Of a stretch of 64,000 nt of DNA, positions 34,019 to 46,689 are shown one piece after another. The notes beneath the pieces are model-generated. The model saw only the letters and a list, made by a program, of their open reading frames with translations, had not been told where the DNA came from and made no database searches. Made by a program: the position numbers and the translations under genes. The stretch is taken from the NCBI GenBank assembly GCA_903813345.2, contig CAIIXF020000010.1, positions 22,579,181 through 22,643,180 of the forward strand. Reading direction: 5' to 3'. Every line of letters begins with the position of its first letter. Position 1 is the stretch's first letter. The DNA is from Owenia fusiformis. Lineage: Eukaryota > Annelida > Polychaeta > Sabellida > Oweniidae.

Positions 34019-37000
34019 CCTGCCTGTACATTAGTTAATATAGCAAAATTTCTTATATTTATTGCTATATATTAATTTTGTACAGAACTGTTCACAGAGT
34101 TGAAACATGGATGGAAATAAATTTGCTGAAATATAACAATTACAGCAATATAAAACTACAGCAAAACTGTAAATAGGATTGTAAATATGTTGAACTACAG
34201 CGTACATGTGTAGATAAGAAGTAGTTATATTTAAATGAGATTTTCTAAGTTTGTAAAATGTGAGACTCATCTTATGATAAATGGATGAAAAACAATGTAA
34301 ATATGAAGACTATTAAATACATATCTAGATAGTATTTTCGTATCTAGGAATGAGGATCATGAGATTAAAGTTGTGCAGTCTAAAATATATATTTGTTTGT
34401 TTGTGTTTCCTCTTTCTCTTTCCAATGTTATATTAACTGTAATGGGACCCCTTTAAAAAGGAGTGTATCCAAATATTCCCTATACTAGTATTACAGCCCC
34501 TGACCACTGATTGTAATCATTGTCACATTACTATTTTGGTCTTATATGTTATATTACCAAGCATTATAATAAAACTTGGGCATGGCATTCCTTTTATTAA
34601 ATACTTGATACTGCAGTCCTGGTTATATATTTGTTTTTTAATTTTGAAAAATGCTAATTGACTTTGGAAAATAACTGTGCTGTTGTCTACTTAAATTAGA
34701 AACAATGACAATCTCTTATTTCATGGCCATGGTAAGCATTGCCTAAAATGTGAAGGTGTCTATAATACACATGAGGTGATCACTGTGAATTTCGTTGAAA
34801 GTATTGTATCCTTTATTACCACATTATAGCTTTCAAGTGAGTATAGAATAAATCTGACCATAAATTACCCAGTTATCAAAACAAGTATTTTAAGTCCCAC
34901 AATTCAAAATAGAAATGCTTTGCTTGGGTTATATATATATATTTCTTTAAATCTGAATACTCTTGTAAAATATCTCTAAGCATTCATTGTATGAATTAAA
35001 AGTCAATCTAACCTTAGCTTCTTCAGTTATAGCTTGAATTCATTCTATATTACAAAAAAATTATTACACACCCTAAGTCAATCTGAACATGACTTCTCAA
35101 GTTATCTCAAGACATCAAATGTTAATGCTGAGCACCAGTTACAAAAACCTGGAGGTCAAAACAAAACGACATAATGAAAATCTAAAATGCCATATGTAAA
35201 ATTTCAAATCATTTTTTAACATGCCTTCAATAATCAAACAAAAATTCTTTTGTAACATTTTGTTTCAGATGCCTACTATGAACCATTGTGATGCCAAATT
35301 ACAAATGCAAGTCACAAAATCGTGGTAAATAACAATTTGTCACGACTTCTTGTTGGTTACACTCAATTCTTCATGCTTCCTGCTGAGAATATTGCACCAC
35401 TATTAAACATATGATTTAAACAGTATCCTCAATTATATTTGAATCATTCAATTTTTAAAATCCATATAACCTTGAGACAAAATTATTTGGGATATCATGT
35501 TTTTAAAAATGTGAAAAAATTGCAAGTGATAATTATCTGGTTTACAGTATTTTATTCAATTGCTGTATATAAAATGATCATTATTCTATGTGGAATCATG
35601 GACTTTCAAAACCACATGGCTGTCTATGTTTAATCATTAATTCTTTCCTAATTTGTAATTTGCTATACCTGTGAATAATTAATTTGCAATTCATTCCTTG
35701 ACTGAGACGAAATTGAATTTTAATTGCTTATTCCACAAATGTGGGTAATTTCTTACCATGCTTACTTTTCATTTCATTGAAAATGTAACTGGGTTTACAC
35801 AGGGATCAGTGTTATATAACCAAGAGAGCTTATTCATACCTGTGGAATGAGATAATAGACCAGATGGAACCAAGTCTGCTATAAAGATTACCAGTTCATA
35901 AAACAACATTCTTCTCATGGTGATTCCAGTCAATTTAAAAGGAAGTGTCTGATTTCTGTGTACTTCTGTATAGTGTAAAGTATGCATCCCACACCTCATT
36001 ATTTTCAAATTGGAGGGGTATTCTTTCCACTTCACTTAACATGTGTACCATCAGAGCCAACAAAATTACGCATCAAGATTTGATTTCTAGACAATACTGT
36101 AAACTGCAGTTATGCAATCATGTTTATGGCAAAATCAAGATGATTGAATTTCAGAAATCATGAACCAAAGTGTGCACAAGATCTCATAAGAACAGACACA
36201 AAAAATGCATAAAAAGAATTCAGATACTTGAACGAAAACTATTGAATCTGGTAGGTTGACTGTTTTATGTGAGGACATGTGATACCAAAGTATTCATATC
36301 AACTATATCCCATGGTCTCCCGCAGGAGAAGCCCCTCAGCTTGTCCCCCTTTCCATAAAGGATCCTGAGCATGTTTACCATTTACAATACAAATTCACTT
36401 AACCAGTATTTACAAGGGGAGCTGACATGTGAAATTGGGTCAGATCAGCAATGCAGCAGGCCAAGCAACAAGTGGAAACAGGGGAGAGCCCCCTGGAACT
36501 TTTTACTTTAAAATGCACTCTGTGCCATTCTAAGCATATTTAAGAATGTATAAATGGTACAATCTGCTTCCGTGTTTGCATCTGAGGCACAGAATTTCGA
36601 GATAGAAATCATGAAAATGGTTGTTTGTTTGTCAATGGGTGAAGGGGGCGTCAACAATCCCAACCCCCCCTGGCTGTGGGCCTGCACACAGACCCTTTCC
36701 ATAAAAGTAACTCAACAGAAACAAATTATCATCTTTCACATGTTAATATTGTTTTCAAAGTGGTAATTGTTTTTACATACTGACACAAATACAGTATAAA
36801 CCAGAAAATCACTAATAGACATCACTGCTGGATACTCTTTTTATTTAGTCATATTTTTGTGAAGATTTAACAGTACATTGTACATGGAGTCTAGACATAT
36901 ACTTTGTGGGGGTCTGAGACAAGTGTATGTAAGCACCAGCTATGTTAGAACTATACTGCCATCTTTTAAATCAAAGATATTTCATAAATGAACACATTAG

Positions 37001-37368
37001 ATTGCACATCTCCAAGTTAAAGGTGATGTCTAAATGTCAACAGTTTTGATTTTTAAGTAGTTTAATCCTTCTCTGCCATATAAGCAAATATCAAGCTGAT
37101 ATGATGTTTATTTGAAATTCACTTGAAAAATGTTTTTCATGATCAAAACTCCTTCTTTCCTAACATATGTATTCATATTGTTCCAGAACTGTGGACAAAT
37201 AGACATCATCCCTTAGACCTCTATTCTATTACAAGTTTTTGTATCACTCACTACCTATAGCATTATAGTGCTTTGTCATGGTTTTATGTATTAATTTTCA
37301 CAAGTTTACACACACCAGATCATCAGGAGGTCAACACCTCTACTGGATTACAAGTACATGTACCATAG
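34019..37368. other. Intergenic stretch between the Wnt and USE1 genes
   Basis: No supportable gene. AT-rich, with a TA run near 34932 and a short GC-richer fragment at 36640-36700 that looks like a dispersed repeat end. Many chance ORFs below 90 codons. Confidence 0.5.
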
Positions 37369-37793
37369 TCAATGTGATATTAGCTGGGGTCTTTAAGAAA
37401 CCATAGTCATGCCCTCGTCAATGTGATATTAGCTGGGGTCTTTAAGAAACCATAGTCATGCAATCGTCAATGTGATATTAGCTGAAGTCTTTAAGAAACC
37501 ATAGTCATGCCATCGTCAATGTGATATTAGCTGAAGTCTTTAAGAAACCATAGTCATGCCATCGTCAATGTGATATTAGCTGAAGTCTTAAAGAAACCAT
37601 AGTCATGCCATCGTCAATGTGATATTAGCTGAAGTCTTTAAGAAACCATAGTCATGCCATCGTCAATGTGATATTAGCTGAAGTCTTTAAGAAACCATAG
37701 TCATGCCATCGTCAATGTGATATTAGCTGAAGTCTTTTGAGAAACCATAGTCATGCCATCGTCAATGTGATATTAGCTGAAGTCTTTGAGAAA
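37369..37793. repeat. 49-bp tandem repeat, about 8.7 copies
   Basis: The unit TCAATGTGATATTAGCTGAA, GTCTTTAAGAAACCATAGTC, ATGCCATCG repeats head-to-tail. The first two copies have GGGG where later ones have GAAG. The last two have TTTGAG in place of TTTAAG. High copy similarity implies recent expansion. Confidence 0.9.
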
Positions 37794-38426
37794 TTGGTTC
37801 CAGAGGGGAAATAATTGTCAGTCATACTGAAGGTGTTCTTAATACATGTAATTACAACATGTACAATGCAGTAACCTTTTAAAATGTTTCCATTCCTTGG
37901 GATTTTGGAAAGGGTTGGCAATTTATAAAGGCATTGACAAATGTCAAAATGATTATGGTACATGTTTGATTATTTTCAAGTTATTGTTTCTGTATATTCT
38001 ATGATAATTACAAACCAAATATTTCTCATGTTAATAATTGTCACATTAATCACACATTACTTTCAATAAAATTAATCGATAACATATTTTTATAGGTCAT
38101 AAATCCCCAAACCGCAAATGTTCTTATTTGTACAAAGAAAACTCTCTGGACTAGAACACTGTACAGTAGTTTCAAAATCACATAATCCAATACTGTTTCT
38201 CTGTAACTCTTGGTAACTGTAGTCATATAACATTTTTACACTAAATTGAATAGTGAATATCATTTAGTCACTGAAATAAAATTGCAAAAATATTGAAAAA
38301 AGTAAATAGTAACAACACCCGTCCCCCTCACCTTCCACCCAATCTACTTTATAAAGGATACTTCCTCAATGAAACATCCACCAAATTAATTACTGCATTA
38401 CTGTTATTCCATATTAGGGAATGTTG
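37794..38426. other. Downstream flank of USE1
   Basis: Presumed 3' UTR and flank of the minus-strand USE1 gene. No other gene supportable. Confidence 0.45.
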
Positions 38427-41400
38427 TCATCTCTTTGGGAACATTCGCATAAATAGAATCATCCAAGTGAATGTCATACAGACGATTAAAATCATCGCCC
38501 ACATCCACCAATTACAGCCCTTCTTTGTATGCACCTCTAATCTCTCGCTTTCAACTTTTAATTTGGAATAGTTTTTATCAGCTAATTTTGTTGAATCACC
38601 TAATCGCTGCAATAAAAATGTCATATTTGAATGCTTATTCATTTTTTTGCATGTATTTTGTCTGAAAAAGGCCTGGAAGGCTCCTACAAGTTAGAAACCT
38701 ATGTAGTCTCGCAGTGCTCCAACTGCACTGTTCAGTACTGTTTACACAGTGCTTAACAATGCTGTAAGATGATGTTGCAGATTGGGATTGTAAATTTTAA
38801 TTCAAAATGTAAGCTCTAAAATGTGGAAAATACCCCCATCCCCACTTAACAAAATTACTTTTGATAATTGACCTAGCTTCTAAAGACATCATGTTTACAT
38901 ACTACAGTTCTGCAATCAACAATTACCTTTGTATCATCTTTTATAATATGGTGAGCAGATGTAGCATTTTGCTTCAATCTCCCTGCCAGGAGCAGCATCT
39001 CTTCTGCCACTCTCTCTTGTATCTTATTGTGATGTGCTACCACTTGGTCAATATCTTCATTCTCTTCAAGCTTCACTCTTTGTCTGACACCATTTTCTTG
39101 TGGCTCTGGATTAATTTTAAATAACTTTTTAAAGTATCCCTTTATTTAAGCCAGAACCAAAGATAAAGTGGGTAATAATTGTAAATAACATTGATGTTAA
39201 CATACATTTCCAATCACACAAGACATTTACCATTCCAAATATATCATTGAAAATGATCTGTTACAGATATTGATCACTAGAGGTGTCACAGATACCTGAT
39301 TTTGTTCTGACTCACGGAATTACGCTCTCGGAACGGTACAAAAATTAAGAATTTTGGTTTGGTTCAGGAACAAGAAAATCTTACCCTTTCACCATATGTG
39401 GCCTTTAAATCGTCACAAAGCAGCATTTTCCTTTCAATATTTTGCACCAAAAGAAGTTCATTATTTTCACTCCTTCTCATTGAACAGTTTCGAAGAGCAA
39501 ACCGTTCTAAAATTGTTCCGTTCCAAACCGAACCATTCTTATTTTTTTTGTTCCATGACATCTCTTTTGATCACTGTTTTTAGTGGTTTACCTAGTAAAT
39601 GTTGGTATCCAAGCTTATTTTCATGAGAAAATACTATAAATTCTGTATTTCTATGATATGTATAAGTGATGTGATATTTAGGAAAATATTATGTTTAATG
39701 ATGAATGGTATGCAAAAAATAAACAAAAATGTTGTTCTCTATCTCTGATTCTCCATCTAATTTAGTATCAAAGGAGCAATCTATCAATGTTATCTCTAGG
39801 AATACACAACAAATCTACCTGGTGTGTTGCCTAGCAACTCATCCCTCATTTCCCCTTGGTAACGTGACTTGGTTTGTATATGAGCCTCTTTACTAGTGGT
39901 TAGAGTCTCACTGGCAGACAATGTACCAGGTGCAAGGAATTGGGTTGCCTGAGATTTCTCACTGGATGATGACTGGAAAAAGAGGAAATCATACGTTTTA
40001 AGATGTATTTGTCTAGGAATATCAAATTTTTTGTTTAGAATTTTATTTTGCCATCGCGATAGCTGCACCCTCTTTGTCATTACCCTTCCAAAGTGCAAAT
40101 GGCAGATAAGAGGGGCTCTGGCACACCAGAATGAAATTTTGTAGATGGATAAATGCTTGATGTGATGATGATGTTTTGTTGTTCTCATTGTATTTACATG
40201 TAGCTATGAAATACAAAAACGGATAAATTATGTGATAGATTATTTTATATATAAAAATAATGGTTTTAGTTTAACTAAAAGGTCTAAACATTCTTTATAG
40301 AATATTCATACATTGTATATTGCTAATTAGTCAGTACCATTAGTCATGTTCCAACTGATCATGATATTGGTTTGATTTATAACATAACTCATCTATATTT
40401 CTATACAGTTCCCTCACTAGAACAATATTTACTTCATCAATTAGTTTCCATATTACATGATTACAAATAGACGTGTATGATTCATAGTACACAAAAAGCA
40501 CTAAGTACATTTAAATGAACCGATTATACAGTTATACAGACTTAGTACAGAGTTATCAGTTCTATACACATGATCATAAGATTTCATCACCAATTTAACA
40601 TATACAGAGTGACACAAAAATGTGGAGGTAGTACAGTGTATGTTCAATGGTGCATATTGCATCTATGGCTCAGACAGTGGACCTCATTTGAAATAATAAC
40701 CTAAACTTTTGAAAAAATGGTCCCACATTTTCAAAAAGGGTCCACTTTTTTCAAAGGGAAGTGAAGGGATTTTCAGAATAAATGTTTTGTCTGTCCTTTG
40801 CCAACTTCCAGATCCACAACTGTGCTTTATAATTTACAGTACATTTAATAATATCATTCTTATGCCATTTATATTTTGTTGATTAAATTACCTTTTTCTC
40901 GGCTTCAATTAATCCTTTTAGAAATTCCACTTTTCTCACATACTCCCCCAATGTGTCAGCATCAGGACGACTGAAAAGGATAATTGTAAAAACCTTTAGT
41001 TTTTCTGAAATAAAGATGTCACTGTCCACTGTCTGTTGTATCTATTCAAATGGAAGTACATGAAAAATATTTTATTTCCAACTAGAAAATGTCTATTGTA
41101 AGTACCCACCTTGTAGGAGATCCTCTTATTTCAGTGAGTTGATCATTAAGTGCAGACACATACTGGAAACAGAAAATAGCAAAGCTAACTTCATAACACA
41201 ATGACCTCAACAGGGGTTTTGTAAACTGAGAATAATTTTGGAAGTTTTGATTGAAATCACACAAAATCCAGCACCTCAAAATGTTTTTACTAATATCTTT
41301 AAAGTGACAAATATCACAGGTAGTAATCAAACAGCACTCTCTTGCGAAATCCCCACGATCTGGGTAAAAAGACAGAGAGTAAACAGCACATACAGGTAGG

Positions 41401-44400
41401 TCATAAAACCTATCTGTTTATGGATCACATATTTACTTACTCTATTCACTCATGGCTTACAAAAGCTTATCTCAAATTTCTTTATAAACTGGCACACAGT
41501 TGAGATGTCAATTTGTGTGCAGTCTCACGAACAACCTAGTCAATCTAAAACACACAGATGATGTGAAACACATTCTAGCTAACTAAATATACATGTACTA
41601 ACAAGAATAAGCTAGGTCGATGAACTTACAAAATAGATCCTTTGTTTTGAAACAAACCTCAAAATCTTTTCTTTTCAACTTTTACCAGAATCTGCAGATT
41701 TTGCATGAGAGTGCTGTTTGATTACTACCTGTGAATATACCAAGGCAAAAGAGAACGGAATGAATTATTGCAGATTAGCTCTGCATCTTAATTGCTAGCA
41801 AGCACCTGCTAACACAACACAATGCACTTGAGAGGATGGAGAATCTCTATTTTTATTGTACCTCGAACTTGAAAACCTACCAAGCACCCAGTGGTATCTA
41901 CATATCTAAGGCTCAGATCACCTTTCAGAATCAAGTTACAGGATTTAATCCAGGACTGAGTATTATTAGTATGAACAAAAATAGATGAAAGATAAAGCAA
42001 AAGATTATGATGGTGAGCAACTGTTGTAAAATCTGTCAGTGTGGGCAAAGGGAGGGGGTCATCAAAGATACTAGTAATTTTATTTTGGGGGGACCTATAC
42101 CTCATTGTAACTGTCTTCTAAGTAGTAAATCTTGCTAATTCCCATACCTTACAGGCCTTACACCTCCTGAACCAGGGCTATACTTAGTAGTTATAAAGTG
42201 AGGAAAAGCACCTTTGTAAACACATCTTTCTGATAAAGAAAAGTTAACCTGTGCTTGTTATCTAGGACTTAATTGTAAAATTATTATAAGATAGTGTTTG
42301 TTTGCGAAGGTAGAAAACAGCCTTAATGAAACCTGACTATACTCCAAACTAAAAGATTCCCAACTTTTTGCAATTTATTATAGAATTCCCAAAGAAATCT
42401 TTAAAACCTCAGACTACTCACAGTGATAATTCAAAACTTCAATACAATTGCACTATATACTGTAAAACGGGTAATTCTGACACCGGGAAATTTTAGCGAT
42501 TTTTCAATTTTAGGGGGTTTTAGCGCGGGAAATTTTAGCGAAATGAAGATTAATCTTTTAAAAATCAAATTAGCGAAATGCATTAGAAATTTTATCATTT
42601 ATGGCAGAAGAATGAATAACGGACGTGACAGAGGAATTATCAAAATGTAAGACTTCTAACGCACATGGTATTGGTCCAAACTACTGTAATCTCATCTGAA
42701 AATCGGAAATCGAGCACTGAACGAAAAGCTCCTTAAATACTAGTATTCATGTAGTTTCCCGGGAATTTGCAAATTTTAGCGCCCAGTTTATTTTAACCCC
42801 GGTTTATTTTAGCGAATTGAATTTTTAGCGAAACTATAGCGATCGCTAACAATCGGTAACAATTACCCCTCGCTAACAATACCCATTTTACAGTATTTGC
42901 TTTGGATTACGTATTACAAATGATAGGACTATATATGATATTTTGATGTTAAAGTGACCCATAAAACTGGTATACGGTATGTGAGAATTATTTTAGACAA
43001 ATTGCACTTTACATTTTTGTCGACAAAGGAAGATAGACAGCAGACATATGATTAAGCAATTCAATGGCATAGTTATAGATGCACTTTTCACCAACACATG
43101 GGAATGTAGAAACCCTAGTGAGAACTAAGAATGAAACAAATATAGTTATATGCTCAATATTTAAATAGCAAAATTTGATATTTGAGTGACAAGTGAGTAT
43201 AAATGAGTATTTTCTCATATTCCTGAGTTCAGGGTAGGTTTGGTGAAAAACTGTGAAGTTCTAAATTATATTGATCAAAAATCAGTTACAGATATTGGAA
43301 TATATCCACATACAATATAATGTTATGTATTTCTTGCTTTACATAAAAATTGTACATTTTTATGTTTTTTTACAACTTTTGATAATTTGCATGGATATAC
43401 CCTCTTATGGGTATCTAGTGGCAATCCTGTAAATGTAATATTAGATAAATTTAGTAAATAAATAAAAAAAATATTAAAATAACAATAAAATTCTTTCTGC
43501 ACTCTTCAACCCTGGATGAACATTATTTCAGCTGATATTCCTCTTGAAACGTGGTGGATCTTAGAAATTATAAGTGGGACTCCCTTTATAGGAGATTTTA
43601 ACCAAATTTACACTTCTTAATGCTGAAATTGATAGTTCATCTATACATTTTAATAAAATACATTATTAGGTATGTCAAAGAAGCTGTTAAGAAGCTGTTA
43701 AGGTGCTATGGAAGTTAGCAGGAAATGACAAAACAGGAAGTGACAATTTTTTTTGCATTTTTAGACATTTTTTTGAACAAAGATAACAGAGTTCTATTTT
43801 GACCTCCAGTCAATTCAACTAGTTCCACATACCATTTACAGGTCCAGGACCACAATGTTCATGGTCAGAATGACCCTAAACATGATGAAATAAACTTTTC
43901 AGCCCTATGAAAATGTGACTGAAAAATAGCTAAAAGTAGGAGGTAGGAAGGGTCACTGAACAGAATCTTTTGAATTTTTTAGGAAATGTGCCCAATATAT
44001 TGCTCTAAATGATACAATTTTTGAATATTTGATATCATTCATAGAAAAATAAAAAAAATGAAAAAACTGATTTGAAAAGCGATCTATTTTCCTTTTTATG
44101 ACCGCCATTTTTGTTTAAGACAATTTTCTAAAATTTCAAAGATTGTATCAGTTAGAGCATTATATACGGCACATTTTCTGAAAAATTCAAAAGATTCTGT
44201 TCAGTGACCTTCCTCCTACTTTTAGCTTTTTTTCAGTCACACTTTCAAAGGGCTAAAAAGGTTCTTTCATCATGTTTAGGGTCATTCTGACCATGCATAT
44301 TGTGATCCTGATCATGTAAATCAGCGCTTGCATTAGGTTAGAAAATTTGTGAGTCCCAAGGACGCAATTTTTTTAAAAAAGTGTGTCCTTTGAAAAAAAG

Positions 44401-46024
44401 TGTGTCTCCTATTTCTAGCCTGTTTTGAGGTATAACTTTATTTTAAAAGCATTTTTTACCAAAACACCTTGAAGTTAATTTTGTCACATGATTGTCTTTG
44501 CTTCAACACAACATCGCGTACAAATGAAACACTTCATTCCGATAATAATATTGGGAGTTTTCTTTCCTAACTGGCTGTAACCAATCGAACTCTGTTTCCC
44601 ATTCGGGAATGTATGTTCTAACCTTACTTGTCATATTTTCAGGCCTTTTCAGTTTTTAATTTCTTGCCGCGAATTTAAAACGGAAGTAAACGTTAAGTAC
44701 AGACTGAATAAATGCATGTTCGTTCATTCGACAATGAATACATTTTATTTCATGAATAACCTAATATTTGTTTCTGAATAGTAAAAACTGTGGCGTGTCA
44801 TGGTTTCAAATCTAAAAATAAACAAAGTCGAAAAAATTCGAGAGAATCATGATTATTTGTAAATATTCAACATGTTGAGCCTTATTTACGATTCAAATAA
44901 AGGTGAGAGATCATAATTATTTGTTTTTGTTAGGTATCGTTGTAAACACATTGTAGTATTGACCTTAAAAAAATGTTGCGTCCAAAAAACGGAAATATTT
45001 TCAATTTTTGCGTCCTCCAAATTATTTTTGAGTCCTTAACATGTACGGGACGCCGTTAATGCAAGCCCTGTGTAAATGATATGTGCAAATAGTTAAATTG
45101 ACTGGAGGTCAAACCAGAACTCTGTTATCTTTGTTCAAAAATGTCTAAAAATGCAAATTTTTTCATCACTTCCTGTTTCGTCATTTCCTGTTAACTTCCA
45201 TAGCACCTTAAGCCATATATTGACCTGATAGCTTAGAAAAAATAAAAAATTTCGAATTTTCTCTCTACAGTCCTTGTTGTCCCTTTAATCGCATGAGAGA
45301 GCACAAAGTGAATATATAGTACACGAGACTAACTGTCGAGGAAACAGAGGCCTATTCAACACAGCAACAAAAAGATCCTGTTTGGGATTTTTCAGCTCTA
45401 CGAGGTATACTGTACTAGAAAGCATATAGGTAGGATCAATCCTATCTCCAGTCTAAGAAATCAAGATTTATTTCTCTCCATCCAATTTAGGGTAGATCTA
45501 TTTGAGTTTCAATTTTTGTACAATTACGTCAATTTGAATTACAATGAATATAACATACATATATAAAGTCCTTTGTTATTTTCTTATAAAACTTCGTTAA
45601 CTGGAACTGGAAACCAAACCCTGGGCTAGAGGCTAGTCTGAGTAACCTGAGTCCATATGGATACAGCAGACGTAAGATGTGGCCCGACATAAAAGGATTT
45701 TTAATGCCATGCATAAAGATGAAAGGGATAATTTTACATTTTTGATGATACATGTACTGTATGTGTACTTTCGACAACTAAATTTTGAATAATCACCACG
45801 TTTCCAAATTTGATTTTCTGGATAGTTTTTCCAACAAAATTGGTCATTTTATCATGATTTTTAGTTTGCAGTTTTTTTGTCATAAAGAGATCCAATGGGA
45901 ATATTCAGCATTCCCAGACTTAATTTACCTTTTCTAATCGCCAATCGTCGTGCCTTTGTTCGGTTGCCATGTGTTCACATCGCTTTAAAAGCCGTCTAAA
46001 GTTAATTTCAAGGCGACTTGCCAT
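38427..46024 (-). CDS. USE1: Vesicle transport SNARE USE1 (p31), complete, six exons
   Basis: Exons in transcript order are 46024-45929, 41162-41110, 40970-40892, 39972-39819, 39105-38927 and 38606-38427. All sites are GT-AG and phases agree, giving 246 residues (human about 259). It opens MASRLEINFRRLLKRCEHMA and WRLEKYVSALNDQL. Then come EYVRKVEFLKGLIEAEK, SSSEKSQATQFLAPG, SRYQGEMRDELLG, ERVAEEMLLLAGRLKQN, LADKNYSKLKVESERLEVHT and a C-terminal anchor WWMWAMILIVCMTFTWMILF ending PKR. All of these match USE1 in order. USE1 is the Qc-type tail-anchored SNARE of the ER that works with syntaxin-18, Sec20 and Sec22b in Golgi-to-ER retrograde fusion. Intron 1 is 4.8 kb and holds nested transposons. 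The start is in a divergent promoter shared with the gene at 46690. Confidence 0.95.
39278..39566. mobile_element. Short hAT-type MITE in a USE1 intron
   Basis: The termini are TAGAGGTGTCA and, reverse-complemented, AAGAGATGTCA. Identical 8-base flanks TTGATCAC lie at 39270-39277 and 39567-39574. The interior has GGAACGGTAC and AAACCGAACC motifs in inverted orientation, resembling the ends of the hAT copy at 8118-8960. At 289 bp it has no coding capacity; the two overlapping ORFs here are spurious. Confidence 0.7.
42460..42893. mobile_element. TA-flanked MITE with CTGTAAAA termini
   Basis: The left end is CTGTAAAACGGGTA. The right end, reverse-complemented, is CTGTAAAATGGGTA. TA abuts both ends (42458-42459 and 42894-42895). 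The interior repeats TTTTAGCG and GGGAAATTTTAGCG. No transposase. The superfamily is inferred (Tc1/mariner-like from the TA site). Confidence 0.65.
43702..45207. mobile_element. Palindromic TTAA-flanked element split by a later insertion
   Basis: The ends are GGTGCTATGGAAGTTA and its inverse TAACTTCCATAGCACC, abutted on both sides by TTAA (43698-43701 and 45208-45211), the site used by piggyBac and Kolobok elements. Inner arms pair for most of the length: CAGGAAGTGA, AACAGAGTTCT, GGTCAGAATGACCCTAAACA, AGTAGGAGG and AAAAGATTCTGTTCAGTGA each recur inverted. Removing the nested insert at 44322-45070 plus one duplication restores a palindrome of about 750 bp. Confidence 0.75.
44322..45070. mobile_element. 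hAT-like element nested in the TTAA palindrome
   Basis: It starts CAGCGCTTGCATTA and ends TAATGCAAGCCCTG, so the inverted termini fit the CAGGG-type hAT pattern. It is flanked by direct repeats TGTAAAT (44315-44321 and 45071-45077), 7 bases and close to the 8 expected of hAT. It contains no transposase ORF (749 bp). Confidence 0.7.
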
Positions 46025-46689
46025 TTTAATTTTTTAAAATAACTTTATCGCCTTCTCCATGAAGAGCTCTGAACCCGGAAGTATGAAGCGCCACATATAT
46101 GGTGGTCACCTGGGAGATATGTAAACAAAACATTAGATTCATTGTAATTTTGGATACCATTTGACACAACACTACAGATTTTCTAAGCAATTTCTGGCAT
46201 AATAAGCAATACGGTAGGGATGAAAATTTACTATGTGTTTCAGAATCAATGTTTACTTGTGAGTTATGGCATTTGGTGGTTGTCAATTCAATTGATTCAC
46301 AGATATTTAAGGTTTCTGATATACTGTGACATTTATATAGGCTTGTATTATGGGGATCTTCTCACTTTCCATGATTGGTTGATTGCACAGGAACTTGTAG
46401 CCGGGCTTGTAGCACTACTCTAGGAGTTGATTATGTCAGATCTGAGTCAATATGTATATGGGGTACCCTGTATATGATAGATCTGGCTTAAGCATCTCAT
46501 ATCAGTGCTACCTGTGATTGATTGATTCTCATGATGCTTCTATGTGTGTGATGTTGGGAGTAGCTGTAGAGTCTACTGGTACATCAGAGCAGTTACACAG
46601 ACTAGCAGTAAAACCATGATATATCAAATAGAGTCTATACAGTATTTGTACATACATTGACATTGCATTCTTGTTTTTCAGATAAAGAG
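46025..46689. promoter_or_regulatory. Shared divergent promoter region of USE1 and the SAXO5-like gene
   Basis: Start codons of the two genes are 665 bases apart in head-to-head orientation. An ETS-type motif CCGGAAGT lies at 46075-46082, 50 bases upstream of the USE1 start codon. The SAXO5-like coding exon begins after an acceptor at 46681, so its 5' UTR has an upstream exon in this interval. No TATA box was seen near USE1. Confidence 0.5.

Larger units (their letters stand above)
41163..45928. other. USE1 intron 1
   Basis: A 4.8-kb intron without other exons. It holds a TA-flanked MITE (42460-42893) and a TTAA-flanked palindrome with a nested element (43702-45207); the rest is AT-rich. Confidence 0.6.

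Noticed and set aside
36640-36702. Possible short ORF pair or regulatory block around a C-run
   Set aside because: It looks like the degraded end of a dispersed repeat; no second end or duplication was found.
39354-39626. Overlapping ORFs in a USE1 intron
   Set aside because: They lie largely inside the hAT-type MITE and its flank and have no recognisable product.
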